Shown here piece by piece: positions 24,669-37,877 of a stretch of DNA of 64,000 bases. The notes under the pieces are model-generated. The model did no database searches. It was given only the letters and a program-made list of their open reading frames with translations, and had not been told where the DNA came from. Made by a program: the position numbers and the translations under genes. Within the stretch, counting starts at the first letter, position 1, and each line of letters begins with the position of its first letter. Source of the DNA: Epiperipatus broadwayi (Eukaryota; Onychophora; Udeonychophora; Euonychophora; Peripatidae); NCBI GenBank assembly GCA_028023455.1, contig JAQFVV010013059.1, forward strand, positions 1 to 64,000. Reading direction: 5' to 3'.

Positions 24669-25324
24669 ATACTTACAATTAAGCTCCCAGGTTTGTGAAG
24701 AGTGCCTGTTTTTCAAATATTTACAAATAAAATAGTAAATGCATAAATCAAATGAATAAATGAATTGCAATAAATAAATAATTGGCTATTTGAGTTTATT
24801 TCGCTAAGTACTTTCGAAGAAGTATCTTCATTATCTGAAGCAATCTTAGCAAATATTTTTATTTTTACTGGAATTAACATTTTCAAAAAAAAAAAAAAGG
24901 ATTTCTACTATGGTATTAGCCATACCATCTTTCTTTCTGAATGAGATTAATAATTAAAATTTTCTTTTTAGTTCATATCTTAACAAATCATAAAAAAAAG
25001 TGTATATTTGTTTTAAAAAAATAAAAGAAATAACAAAAGAATAGGAATCAAAATTTTTGACCATACCAATGCTTCTAAAGGAAAATAATTAAAGCTCAAT
25101 ACTTTCTTGTTATAAAAGGATGCTTATCCATTGTATTGTAAAATAAGTGGCTTAGTCCCTGTTTGTTGTTAATCCATCAAATGACATTTATGCATTTGCA
25201 CATAACCTTCTTCATAAAATCTTTCTGTTTTGGTGATGAGCAGTTCCGAAAGAGTTCCACAGACTTCCATCTAATCACTTCATTGACTAGAAGCTTTTGA
25301 TACTATCTTAGGGAATGAACAAAG
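24669..25324. other. AT-rich spacer
   Basis: A-rich runs (for example near 24886-24898) and nothing else recognised. Confidence 0.45.
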
Positions 25325-25488
25325 CAAAACTCTCCATACAGTAGTGCCACCCTGTGCCAACCAGAGTAATCAATGAATGCCAGAAGGCTTGTGCATAAAA
25401 TCCCTATCTAAAGCCTACTCACAAGCCTTCTGGCATTCATTGATTACTCTGGTTGGCACAGGGTGGCACTACTGTATGGAGAGTTTTG
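25325..25488. mobile_element. Foldback MITE, family M1, short form
   Basis: Arms of 69 bases (25325-25393 and 25420-25488) are exact reverse complements and start CAAAACTCTCCATACAGTAG. The centre is only 26 bases. A longer relative with the same ends is at 37878-38192, so this is an internally deleted copy. It encodes nothing. The perfect arms imply recent origin or gene conversion. Confidence 0.9.
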
Positions 25489-26520
25489 GTGTTTATAAAC
25501 AATTATGTGCTAGTATAAGAGATAGTGATCATGTGATGCTTAGGGAATGACCAGATTACTAAGTAGCATAGTATTTAACATTCTATTTCTATAAAATTGT
25601 AACTGATAAGGCTAAGAATATATACTTGAAGTTTATTATCAAGAACTATTTGTGATATATTCATGCTCATAAGGGCAGTTATTTTCACACTACTCAAAAA
25701 ATATCTACTGTAAATTTGAATAGTCATCGATTACTGAAATTTTATTATATGATCACTAAAGTAGGGTTAAAACTATTGCTTTTAGAATCATATGACTAAG
25801 CATTTAAAAGGTCATGTGATGTGGTGGTTTATTTGTGATATTATTATATCATTGTGAGATAAGAAATAGTAATTATCTTTTTGAAAATTCTTATAACATT
25901 ATTTCTGTTATTATTCTTATCTTTTCTTCTTTTGTATACAAATTCTAACATCTAGCAAAATCAAATGAGTTATCATTGTAGTAATGATATAAAGTTATAC
26001 ACTTTTAAACAATATATATTTGATGGCCAGATAATTATATATATATATGAATATATGTGATTTCTGTAAATATATTGCATGTAATATGCACAAGTGAGAA
26101 TCTAATCAATAATTTTTTTTTGTTTTATTTAAAAGCATGGTTTTAATACTATATATAAGATTATAGATTTATTTTGTTCTAAAAATTAGAAGTACTTAAC
26201 ATTTTTAGTAAAAATTATTTATCAATTTCTTTATGGATATAAATTTTACAGGATGAAAGAAAATATTAAACCAATATTGACTCTTAAAACATTTTTTTTT
26301 TGTTAGGAATATGTTTTAAAAAATATTTAAATAAAGGCAAAAAGAATAACTGTATTGGATATGTTTATAATGATAAGAGAATTCTGAAAGATATATTTAA
26401 AAGTGATGAATAAAAAAAAGAAGAAAAAAGTATTTATAAGTAACTTATATGTTGGGCTATTTTATCATCTAGAATTAATTTGTAAATGTCTTTTAAAAAT
26501 TTCAAACTTATTTTCAATAT
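25489..26520. other. AT-rich DNA without recognised features
   Basis: No gene or element end is recognised. Confidence 0.45.
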
Positions 26521-26763
26521 GAGAAAGAGACAGAGAGGGGGGAAGGAGAAAAATTAGGGCGAGTGGGAAGGAGAAGTCAGGGGAAATGGGAGAGAGAAGT
26601 CAGGGGAAATGGGAGAGAGAGGAAGGGGAGAAGAGGAGGTGGATGTAGAGGGGAGGGGAGAGAAAGGGATGTGGAGTGAGAAGGAAGAGGAGAAAGATGT
26701 GGAGGGAGGGGATGTGGAAAGGAAGGGAAGGGGAGGGGGAAGTGGAGGGGAGAGAAAGAGGAG
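26521..26763 (+). repeat. Polypurine (GA-rich) tract
   Basis: About 240 bases are almost all A and G on the plus strand, with internal near-repeats such as gaagtcaggggaaatgggaga. It stands out sharply from the AT-rich surroundings and could adopt triplex (H-) DNA. Confidence 0.9.
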
Positions 26764-26954
26764 GAGTAATATATAACATTATAATTTGAACAATGTTATT
26801 CTCTTCACTTGTTCAGATATGGTTAGTCTGATCAATGCAATAGTAACATGGAAACATGGGGAATTTTAAATTTCTAAATACTAAATTTAAAGTAACACTG
26901 TAGTAATTAGAGCTTTTCTATAAAATGCAGCATTCAATAGAAATTCATTTCCAC

Positions 26955-27750
26955 TTAAATCTTGCTTTATTATATTGATGATACATTTGTTTTATGGTCA
27001 TATAGAAAAGAACTTAAAATATTCTGAAAAACCACTGAAACTTTACATGATCACTTGATGTACAAATATTCTGCACACAACTTAAATTCACATTAAACAT
27101 TAAAATAAAACGTTAATATTTTTAGATATTTTTGTGACAAATTCCTTCGTGGTAAAATTAAAACTTCATTTTACAAAATCCCACAAACATAAAAAGGTAG
27201 TAAACATATAGGGGCAACATTGATAGAAACATTATCAGTATAGAACAGAATAAAAAAAGTGCATTTAGAAATTAGTGATCTGAAAAAAGAAAAGTTCTTT
27301 ATAAAACAAACTCTCATAAAAAATGGTAATCATTAAGAAAACTTTAAATATATAACAACCAAATATGTATTAAAAATGCAATTTGTATCTATACATACCA
27401 GAGACAGAAGACAAATTAAAGAAAATATGCAATCAATATAATGTTAAAAGTTTCCAAAGCCACATAATACTATTACAAAATCTGAACTGACATTGCTTAA
27501 AGACAAAATCCGCATCTTTGAAATACCATAATAATGTAAAAGGACATCTATCAGTAAAAATTGAGACCATATTAGAATGAGTAAAAGAGCACAAAGTAAT
27601 GTTAAAAAAAGAAAAAAAATGGTATCTAAAGCAGCAAATCATGTTGAACATACATTTGTTTGAGAAAAGAAAAAGTAAAAAGAATGAAATTTCAAGAAGC
27701 TGCTTACATGCAAAATGGCAAATCATCCCAAAAGTCAACCTACTGTGATA
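26955..27750 (+). pseudogene. Penelope-like element, reverse transcriptase remnant
   Basis: At 26968 the plus strand reads YYIDDTFVLWS, the palm motif typical of Penelope-like RTs (YxDDTFVLW). About 50 codons on is NVNIFRYF…FLRGKIKTSFYK, matching the LPFLDVLV…VYRKPT block of the family. Further weak similarity continues to about 27.7 kb. Several stops and no start make it a dead fragment. PLE RTs copy RNA into DNA, using the GIY-YIG nuclease encoded downstream. A minus-strand frame at 27433-27738 is its shadow. Confidence 0.75.
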
Positions 27751-28319
27751 ATTCTTAATGTTTACAAACTTCTCATTAATTCTGCCCTTAAGAAAAAATG
27801 GACAAATCAGTAAAACCTTTGTAGATAAGTATATAAAATTTCTACCACTGACTGTTGCTTTTGACTCAAGAGTACATCAACTTTGCACCAGTTAGGACAG
27901 CATTATCTGAAGGAGTGAAGATTCAAACATTGTGTTGTATATTAACCTGTATGTCATCACTGACAACTGAATGTGCTTGAAATGTTTAAATAAAGTTAAC
28001 ATTGTTTTAAAGATGTTTAATAGTTCCTAGTTAATGGAAAATAATCCTGTACATATTTACAAGTTAAATGCTATCAATAAATACTAAGTCCTTGTTGTTT
28101 GTCTAAAGGTTAATGATGATGTCATTTGAGTATTAATTACAGGATGAAGTATTTCCATAAACTAAATATTGAATGTCTTTAGAAAATAAAGTAAACTTTA
28201 TTTAAACTTTGTAAATACATTCAACTGTCAGAAATAGGACACAGGTTGGTATATAATACAACATTTCAAGTCGTATTATTATCCTCTCTGCTTCAGATGT
28301 TGTTGGACTGGCCAGTGAC

Positions 28320-28425
28320 AGTTTTAGCATGGAAATTAGACTTGGATCTTCAGAATTGTGAATATTGAAGTTTAAGGTAATGCTCTAACCTATTGAACTA
28401 TTTATATTAGATAATGGAAATAGTC
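28320..28425 (-). mobile_element. Degenerate tRNA-derived SINE
   Basis: On the minus strand TAGTTCAATAGGTTAGAGCA resembles a tRNA D-arm/A box. About 40 bases later GATCCAAGTCT is a weak B box. A more decayed relative may lie at about 26795-26930 (cttcacttgttcagat, aacatggaaa). The assignment is tentative. Confidence 0.35.
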
Positions 28426-28903
28426 TAACATGTAATTAATATTAAGTGCTTATAAGGTTTTGAAGCATATAATAAAAAAAACCCCAGTATTTTGAGATAG
28501 TATTATATAATGACTAATGGAAGCTGCATAATTGCTGATAACAAGTTTACAACAGGTATTTGTATACTTTATGTTTTTATTCATCTCAAAAATATATAGA
28601 ATTTCTAATCAAAGATCTAAAAAGAAAACTAAACACGTTGTCAAAAAGAGCACTTTGTTTTCCTTGAAATGAATAGTTGTGGAAAAAGAGCCATAGAAAA
28701 ACAAAAAAATGAAATTAAAAGGAGTTACTATAGTAATAATAGTATGACTTTAATGCAATAATAATGAATATTTTTAAAAAAAATTATTTAGATTTACATA
28801 TATATAATTTTAGATTATTCCAATACTGAAGCTTCTACAAGTGAAAGAACCATGTTTAAAAAAAAGTAAGAATTTTTATTTATTTAGTTTTTTTTTTTTT
28901 TTA

Positions 28904-29225
28904 GAGAAAGGCTTTAATCTTTAGCATATGCACCTTGAATGTTTATAATAGTCAAATGATATCTTTTATTTTACTATAGAGGGACCTCTCGAACCTCAAC
29001 ACAAGATGGTGACATTATAAAATCAAAAAATGACCGACTTATCTTTAACTTAAATTCCCACTTATATAAGCCAATGTGAAACATCTTGATTTGGGAGTGT
29101 GAAGATATTAGTCTTTTCATTTTTTAAGTCCACTATTTCCTTTACAAATTACTATAGTCAAAAAAGACATCATTTGACTATTATAGACATTCAAGGCACA
29201 TATGAATAAGGTTAAAGCCTTTCTC
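28904..29225. mobile_element. Foldback MITE, family M2
   Basis: Arms of about 75 bases (28904-28979 and 29152-29225) pair, starting gagaaaggcttta and ending with ctatag inside. The centre is about 170 bases and non-coding. A run of T precedes the left arm. No target duplication is clear. Confidence 0.8.
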
Positions 29226-32200
29226 AAAGTATATACACACTTCCTATGCACTTAATAAATGATCAAAATTTTACATTATTTAATTGTTATTTATTAAAGA
29301 AAACTCTAATTTTATTTTTAAAGATATTGCAAATTTGCTTTGTTTTTCTTTGTAAAGAAAGTTAATTTTATGTATTATTGAATAAAATTTTGCAAATAGT
29401 TTCAGCAATTAAATAAATTTATTTACATATGATCCGTTAGTAGTTGATTCAAAAACTTTTTGCTTATTACCTCACTATTCTTATGCTAAATTATATGTAC
29501 AAGACTATAATATATGGAGTCTATTAATTCATTACTTTTTTATCATAATCATTAATCTTCATCATATGTGTGACCATTACAACTCAAAGACAAAAATATA
29601 TAAAGGCAAAATATAATAATAATTAGAAGAACAACAGGAAGAAAAAGGAATAGTAGTGATAATAGTTCTACCACTAGTTAGAGCATCAGTACAGTAGTAA
29701 TAGTCAATTTATTAATTATGGGTCATCATATTAGTAACAACCAATTGTAATACAACATTTAACAGCCAAATGTTAGCTTATATTTACATTAAAAAAATGT
29801 GTTATTTTAAAAATAAATATATCAATATTTGTAAATAACTTGCAGTCCAATATTGCTAATCTGTTCATGGCTGAATTTTTACAGTAAGTATGATTATGTT
29901 CATAAGTAAATCAATCTCAAAATCAATCTCCACCCATGCACTGTTTTAACAAATTGAAGTGCACTCACCCATAAACAAAGATTATATATAAGCCAATCTA
30001 TTGCTTACTATGCATATTCAGAACTTGAGTGAAGATTGATTTGCTCCAAATACTGAGATGTATAAAAATAAAAATATTTATTAATAATTAAGATTGTATT
30101 TTTGAACGTTTTACAAGAATTATAATCTCTGAATCATTGATTTTACTTAAAATAGTTTTTTTTTTTTTAAAAAAAAAAAGATTATATTTATTGAATATGA
30201 TTTATTTTTCCAAATAAAATTAACTTCCAGAATATCATTGTTCATCTATAAATCTAAAACATCTTTTCATTATATTTAATAACATATCTTCATAACATTT
30301 CTTATCCGAATTCTAAATAACAAATTACTGGAGCAATATAAATGCATGAATGTTTGTGTAAAGCAAATGACCTCATAATGTTCTTTATAATCTCATTGTA
30401 TTTAGAAATAATTTTATTCATTTATTTTGAGAAATAAATTTTTTTTTGCTATGCCAATCTTCTTTTTGACTAGCAGCTTAAACATTTACCCCCAGCAATT
30501 ACCTTGAGGTTTGTTGAAATTTTTTAAGATTTACTGGCAATAAAAATAACATATTTTTAAAATGGAAATACAGAATCAAAGAACTAAGCAAAAATTTATA
30601 TCAATAGAATATAAGTGTAAACTAATTAAAAACAATCAAAAATGCTTAATGCAATTGAACATATTTAAAAAAAAAGAATGCTATTTAACTAAAAGATACT
30701 AGACTGGTAAAAGGAAGACAATAAGAGAAAACACTACACAATATAAATAAAAGCAGCTTTCCACTCTAGTTTCTTATAGTGCATCTCACACTACCATTTA
30801 AAAATCATTGAGTCCTCATGATTATTAAAGTGGTCTAAAGCAGAGAGGTATATTTGTTTATATAAAACTAAAGGGAAAAGAGACAGGTTCTTAAGTGTAA
30901 AGATTCATAGGTAGATGTTCACAATAAGCATAAATAGTAACAGTTGTCATCTACAATCTTATCTCTTATTACAAATTTATAGAAGTAATACTTTGGATGA
31001 ATCTCAACACAAGAATAACTTGCCATACAATCTTAACTTATTTTTGGAAAAGTTGCATTTCTCAAGGTAACCATTCTTCTCTTATATTGGTTAGATAATT
31101 AGCACTGTGGATTCATATCCACAAAGTGGATTAAAGACAGTTTTAGCTTGTTGATGCTATTGTATTAGTTTATTACATGATAAAAGTTATATGCTAAATA
31201 TTTGGAAACATTAGCTGAAAAGATGTCTACAATAATCTACTTAAAGAAGACTAAAAAGCAATTTAAGACAATAATATTAATGTGATGGAGGTGTATTAGG
31301 ATAGAAGTTGTTAAAAATATCTAACACTAAATTTAAAATCTAAACCATGGAAACAATTTTGATTTTGAATTAAGTAATATTACAAATCTATTCACACATA
31401 TATTAAATAAATTGAACTGTTTTTATTAAATGCATCTAAAAAGACATTTCTGCAAAAGCATTAAAAAAAAAGTTCTTGAAGAATTACTGGTAAAATGGAT
31501 GGATATATTGTTACTAGAAACTTAAATTCTATTATCTCAATTTTGCAATGTTAAAAATCATGTTGGGTGTTTATCTCTAGATTAATGATTGAAGCTATGA
31601 ATTAAATGTATTATTAAATATTTAGCATCAGCTTAAAAATCTATTGCTTCTAATAATTAACTAAATCTATCTGTTAAACATTGTTGCTTAACTCATTATT
31701 AAGAAAAAATAAAAAGACATTTAAATTTATGAATAAATCATCATATTAATAATACTTTTTTTATTTTTAGAATTGACACATAACACTCATCTAAAAAATT
31801 AGTATAGCATAAAATCTAATAATAATTAGATACTTATTTATGATGCAGTAGGTGGGTTGGTTATAGACTGACTATCCTGAAAGGGAAAAAACACAAGCTT
31901 TTTAACTCCTTCTTGCATCATTGATCAAAATCCAAAGTTATACATATAGATGTCCACACTACTAGGATATGGAATATTTTTTTACATTTATACATATTTC
32001 AAATTGTTGTGCTAATATAGAAATTTCATTTATAAAATTAAATTGATTAATTCATTGAAAGTAACCATATTGATATTTAAAACTAAAAGAGTTAGTTTTA
32101 CCACATTTTGGACAATATAATAGGATTGGGAGATGAATTGTTATTTCAATATGGTTAGTGCAATTATATTTAGCATGCTTTTATTCATTGTATCATTAAA

Positions 32201-32230
32201 AAAAATAAGACGACATTGGCACTCCTTTGC
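29226..32230. other. AT-rich DNA without recognised features
   Basis: Three kilobases with poly-A/T runs but no frame, repeat or element end I can support. Confidence 0.45.
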
Positions 32231-32239
32231 TATTTGATA

Positions 32240-32343
32240 TAATAACTGAAACACAGGCTTGTTATATACCTGTGGCTATATATATATATGTAATATAGGG
32301 TATATAGCCACAGGTATATAACAAGCCTGTGTTTCAGTTATTA
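32240..32343. repeat. Near-perfect palindrome at SINE insertion edge
   Basis: Arms taataactgaaacacaggc… (32240-32282) and their complement (32301-32343) match over about 43 bases. The left arm overlaps the target duplication. Confidence 0.9.
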
Positions 32344-32611
32344 CATTATAGAGATGTCTGCCCATCCTTGCATATGTATTAAATGGATTATGTCCTGTAC
32401 ATTTGGGGTTCAGATTGACCTTAGGTCAACATGGGTGTGACAATAATCTCGGCCTCAGGGTGGCCTTTGAGCATTCCATCATCAGATTTTCAATTGGATG
32501 GACAGTTGAAGAGGTAGAGTGTGGAGTGGATTGAAGCCTGTCCATTAAACTATGAGGATAGTCTATCTTAATATATATCTGAGCACTTATACTATATATG
32601 TGTGTAAAGAT

Positions 32612-32676
32612 GATAGTCTGGACCAACTGATGATTGCTGGATTAGCATGAAATACGTATATTGGTGATTATTTATC
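32612..32676 (+). ncRNA. Hammerhead ribozyme, family A, weakened helix II
   Basis: Helix I ACCAA/UUGGU, core CUGAUGA (32627-32633), GAAA (32649-32652) and the palindromic helix III segment AUACGUAU are kept. Cleavage is expected after A32660. The first pair of helix II is U-U instead of G-C (UUGCU…AGCAU), so activity may be reduced or lost. Confidence 0.75.
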
Positions 32677-32788
32677 TTTTCAGCATATATGTGTTTAGGT
32701 GTATCAGTGTTATTAGATAGAGTGGAGAGAGGTGGGTGGTGTGAAAATCTGTGCTCCTATACCCTATATTACATATTTGATATAATAA

Positions 32789-33863
32789 TTTGGAGACTAT
32801 TTTCCACAATATTTGGTATATTTTGCTTTTACACAAATTAATATTAGTAAATATTTTACAGATTCCTGATATTTTATTATTTTATGAATTGTAATAACAC
32901 AGTAATAATTAAATGGTTTATAGCTCAAAAATTCAACAACAGAAGGGACTATGAGTCATGACCCACAGACCGTAAGCTCTGGTTCCATTACTTTATTACT
33001 GCATTGAATTAGGCAGGGCATTGTCATACCATTTCTCTTACTGATCAAATAGCCCCCCCCCCCCCAAATTGGAATGTTTTAGATCCTTCTTAATTAGAAA
33101 ATTGGTGATTTTTAGATCACCAAAGAGATTATAGTCAACTTGGACAAAACTGTTTTTTCTTCCTTAATTTTTGCTTTACAATAAAAAAAATCACTTTTTA
33201 AGATATTTGATGCTAGTATAGGTGTAGTGTTTAGAATTTTGGCAGTATTTTTTAACTGATGTAAATTTAGCATTAATGATATAAAAGTAGGTAGTTATCA
33301 ATAATAATCAAACTAGATCAGTGCTTAACACACTTTAAATTAATGTTGTAATATAAGAATTTTTTTAAAAAAATTAAGATTTATAATCTTGAGTTAATTG
33401 GAAAACTCAATCAAAAATATTACACTATAAATAATCTAATTACAGAAGACATATGAAAAATTTTAAAATTCTATAACAACAAAAAAGATTAATATTGAGT
33501 GACACAAGACAATACAATTATAGTTAAAAAAATATTCTAACAATATTGATAAAAAAAATTTAAAGGATTTATATATAAATAAGATTGTTTAAATAAAGTT
33601 TGTACCAAAATTGAAATAGAAGATCCCTAATTTCATAAAGAAAAACACTTGATACATTCATTAATTTGTGTGAAGAAATGAATGAGTTGAGATGTCTTTC
33701 TATTTAATGACACTGGAAAATTTGAATGATATTTTGATTTTTCTATGTAGAAGACATGTAAATAATCTACCTAGTACAAATTGACTGTCTTGTAGAGCAT
33801 ATCCCATCAGAATATTGTACTGTAGAGGGTAACTTATATTTAGAACCATTAAAATGTTGCTGC
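32789..33863. other. AT-rich DNA with a C13 run
   Basis: A run of 13 C lies at 33053-33065. Nothing else is recognised. Confidence 0.5.
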
Positions 33864-34125
<262 letters not shown>

Positions 34126-37100
34126 TTTCAAAGCAAAACTTTATTGAGTCTAAAAAGTTACAGAGTCACATCTAGTAATATATTGATTTGTTACAAATGC
34201 AAAACAAATTACAACAACTTTCAGTATATAAATCTTTATCATTTCTGCATACTTTTTTTCTTGTTTTTAAATTTGGTCTTCTATTTAGTTCAGTTTATGC
34301 TTGCATCTCTTTGAAGTTGGAAAAAATGCTGATGTTGAAAATGTCAACATCTATCATGTTGGACTTTATTTTTCATAGACTGGATCTTTGTTTCAAGTGT
34401 GACCATGTGGCTGCAAACACATCTGATTGAGCTAGGATGCTGTCTCTTTTTCTGAACAGTCTAGTTTTATTGAATATGTTGCTGGGTGGTGTCAAGGGTT
34501 ATTAGCAAGTGTAAAAGTGCATCTGGTACACCAGTAGGCATAAAGGCTGTATGTTCTGCACGAATAACAGGGATGTTGCCTTTTTTTAAATGTACTTATT
34601 ATTTCATCAATTGAAATGATAGCCTTTCTGTATGTGGTAAACATTGTGTGACATATTGTTTCTAGGGCACTGCAGGAATGAAGAAAATGATCTTGTGTCT
34701 CTTCTTCTCTATGACATAGCCCACACATGGGGTCTATATTTGTATAGAATCTACGAAATCTAAGGAAATGTGTTATGGGTAGAGCATTAAAATTAAGCTT
34801 AAGTAGAAAATCAAATAATTTTGGTTCTAGTGACCATTTTCTGAATTGTTGGAGTAGTTTCCTGTTGTCTATCCCAAGAACTGATGTATGTAGATTAGGT
34901 GTCTGGTTTGGGTATAGTATATTATAAATGTCCTATGGGTATAGTATATTATAAATGTCCCAGTATGTATACTTGTTGTCATTATTCAGTGATATTTTGT
35001 TGTATATTGGCTTGAGTTCTTCAATCAGTGTGAATAGATATCCATATGAAGGGGGTGGTCTGTCTGTGGGTATTATACTGATTACTCACTCCAGGTCTGG
35101 AAATCTTTTTATGGTTGCTGTTATTAGATTTACTAATTTCTGCATGTGAAAAACATTGATTGTATGGAGTCCAAGTCCATTGCTATGTGATGGTCTGCTC
35201 AGATTTTTTAAGGAGATTGCCACTGTCTTTCTCTTCCATATTAGTTTGTTACAGATTGATGAGATTTTAGATATGAATGTTTTTGCAAATTTGATTATAG
35301 GTGTGTAATAGGTAATTTTTGTAATTATAAGTTGATTAAATAGTGCTATCTTTGAGTATATTGACAGTTATGACTTTTCAAGTGAGGCTGTGATTTTTTC
35401 AGCATCTTTTTTTAATTTATTTTGAATTTTTTGTCTCATTCCATTGGTTCCAAGGTAGAATGGGAAACCAAGGAAAGCAGATGGTTTACCATTAAACATC
35501 TCTGTACAGTGCTTGCCTGTGTACATTGACCATGCAGCAGTTTTATTTTTGTTAATTTTTAAATTAAAATTTGAGGTATAATTCTGGATTATCTCTTGTA
35601 ATATGGGGAGGTTCTTTTTAGAGGGGAGGAAAACAGTTACATCGTCCATATAGGCTATGCATGATATATTTAAAGCAGTTTTTGGAATTTGAATGCCTTT
35701 TATTTTTTTCTGTATCTCTATTAATAAAGGATTTATATATATATTGTAAAGAGCAAGGCACTGAGGGGAATCCTTGTGGAATGGATTGACTTGGTGTGAA
35801 GGTTTGAATTTTTCCCATTCAATGTGATGTGAATTTCATGGCTGAGTAGCAATTTGCTATTATATATAGTAGGGATGGAGGTGTTGTTGTTTTTTTCAGC
35901 ACATCTAATAATTTGGCTATAGGCACTGAGTCAAATGCTGCCTCAATGTCTAGTTGAACTATAATTGGTGCATATTTCTTTCTTTTTTTACTACTTCGCT
36001 AATTTTTTTGTACATTAAGGCATCCTGGCCAATGGATGATCCTTTTTGGCATATTGTGCTGAAGATAACACAGGGATTATGTGTTGTTCTATTTTCTCCT
36101 TTATTACCTTTTCAAGAATTTTTATTCCTAAAGATCCCATTGAAATTGGTCATCGATTAGATAAAGATGATATTGCTGTTGGTTTTTTGTTAAATGGAAC
36201 CATTGCAATTGGGTATAGACTTTGTATGTTGTAAATTTTTTGGGATATGTAATTGGCTAGATTGCACAGGTATTTGGCTGTGAAGTGACTAAGATGTTTG
36301 AACTCAAATTTGGGAATTCCTTGTGGTCCTGGGTGACATGTGTTTGTTACTGTTGCAAGTTGAAATACAATGTCAGTTGTTGTTATTGGTGTGTCTATTT
36401 CAGGGTTTCCAAATATGTCTTCATTTGGTAAGTACACTCTTTGTTTTTGCAGGTTTTTTTAAAGTGTTGATATATTGGTTTATCATGTTATCTGTTATAG
36501 AGCCATCTATTTCAAGTGCCATAGGCACTCTGACTGTGGATGGGTATACCAATGCCCACATTATGTATGCTCTGTTCCAATGGTGTGGTTGTATAAGGCA
36601 TATTTTTTTGTTTTTATTGCTACATATTGCTTTAGGGTGTTGCATGTATTTTTGTACATTTCTGTAAGTTTTTTTAATTTGTGTTTGATTATCTGTAGTT
36701 GGTCTGGAAATGGTTATTCTTTTATGTAGTTCATCTGCCAAAGCTAATAATCTGGTGGAGGTGTGTTGAATTGCAAGTAATATGATTGATGTTGAAAGAA
36801 AGTATATTGGTGAATGCTATATACTTTTGTACTGGATCGAATGACATGTTTTGAAGTTTTTGGAGCATTATATATGTTTCTGAATATAGGAATTCAGTTG
36901 TTTGTGCTGGAAGAAGTATTCGCATAGTCTTTTGAAGAGCTATTGTTGTATTCTGTATTTTTGTTAGGTTGAGGGTGATGAACTTGGCAGCATGATCCGA
37001 GATTATAGATGGACAGAGTTCAAGATTAAAATAATGATGTAACATTGCTGAGTAGAAACACAAATCAATAAGTGACATATCTATTGTTATTAAAAGATAT

Positions 37101-37345
37101 TATGTTTGATGGAAGAAAACCTTCTGCACTCATAAGTGGGATTGTTATTTGATGGATCCATTTGGTGACAAAAGTTTGGTAGGTCATGTTAAAATCTCCT
37201 AGGAGTATTATGGGATTTGGTTTTGCTGTAAGCATTGAATTTATTGTTGCTATTATTCTGGAGGTGATGACAGGGCCTGGTGGTATATAGGTGTGATATT
37301 TTTATGATGGAGTGTTATTATGATAAGATTAGAGTCAATATATAT
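34126..37345 (-). mobile_element. Tx1/L1-like LINE, 5'-truncated
   Basis: On the minus strand the order is endonuclease end, reverse transcriptase, zinc-knuckle tail, then a (CAT)n(AAT)n tail. The APE-type endonuclease is cut at its 5' side near 37345, next to another trinucleotide microsatellite. Several stops and shifts break the frame. The RT motifs resemble the Tx1 branch of L1, some members of which insert at fixed targets, including microsatellites. Clade placement is by motif only. Confidence 0.8.
34492..37280 (-). pseudogene. LINE endonuclease/reverse transcriptase, broken
   Basis: Visible motifs in order: LLGDFNMTYQTF near 37200 and SDHAAKFITLNL near 37000 (endonuclease); PGPQGIPKFEFKHL near 36320 (RT start); IPQG…LS near 35780; AYMDDVTVF at about 35650 (RT catalytic motif with both Asp); KINKNKTAAWSMYTG near 35540; CGLCHREEETQDHFLHSC near 34700 (C-terminal zinc knuckle). 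The enzyme nicks the target and copies its RNA there. No single frame spans these motifs, so this copy is dead. Confidence 0.85.
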
Positions 37346-37347
37346 AA

Positions 37348-37409
<62 letters not shown>

Positions 37410-37515
37410 ATATTAGTATTATTATTATTAGTAGTAGTAGTATTATCATTATTAATATTATTATTATTGTTGTTGTTGTTATTATTATTATGATGATGAT
37501 GATGATAATGATGTA
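37346..37515. repeat. Mixed trinucleotide microsatellite
   Basis: Blocks of ATT, AGT, GTT and ATG repeats border the 5' side of the truncated LINE. The repeat type resembles the block on the other side of the LINE. Confidence 0.95.
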
Positions 37516-37539
37516 AGTAATTTCAGTAATAGCATATGT

Positions 37540-37630
37540 CTTCATATTTTTTTAATTTTTATTCACGTTTTTTTAAAAAAACATCTTCAATATTTTTTTA
37601 ATTTTTATTCACGTTTTTTTAAAAAAACAT
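37540..37630. repeat. 45-46-bp tandem duplication
   Basis: The block cttcatatttttttaatttt…aaaaaaacat occurs twice, differing by one inserted base. Confidence 0.9.
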
Positions 37631-37877
37631 CTGTATAAATTTCAGTTTGTTTACTTTTATTATTTCCCTCTTTTTAATTATATTGAGTCATCCATGAGTT
37701 ATAAAATAATATCACATAAAATTAATAAGCATTAATAGGCAAATTACTTTTATTATCTGATTAAAAAAAACTAAAGAAACAGTTTTAATTAAATTAGGCC
37801 AATATCCTTTTTAGAAAATTTGTTTTAAGGATACCTATATTCACATGATCATCATTTCTTCTGCTTGTGCATAACTG

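Larger units (their letters stand above)
32231..32788 (+). mobile_element. Hammerhead SINE-like copy with 15-bp target duplication
   Basis: The same 15 bases, tatttgatataataa, lie at 32231-32245 and 32774-32788. The insert between them (about 528 bases) holds a palindrome, then a plus-strand copy of the repeat seen at 24.1-24.7 kb. The copy has gtggagtggattgaagcctg, the hammerhead, and a decayed tRNA-like end. Duplications of this length are typical of LINE-driven insertion. The palindrome's loop also contains a short inverted piece of the repeat's end (taccctatattacat), a sign of aberrant reverse transcription. Confidence 0.8.

Noticed and set aside
27433-27738. 101-codon Phe/Cys-rich minus-strand frame
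   Set aside because: It is the opposite strand of the Penelope RT remnant.
37280-37545. Ile/Ser-rich frames on both strands
   Set aside because: They come from trinucleotide repeats and have no protein features.
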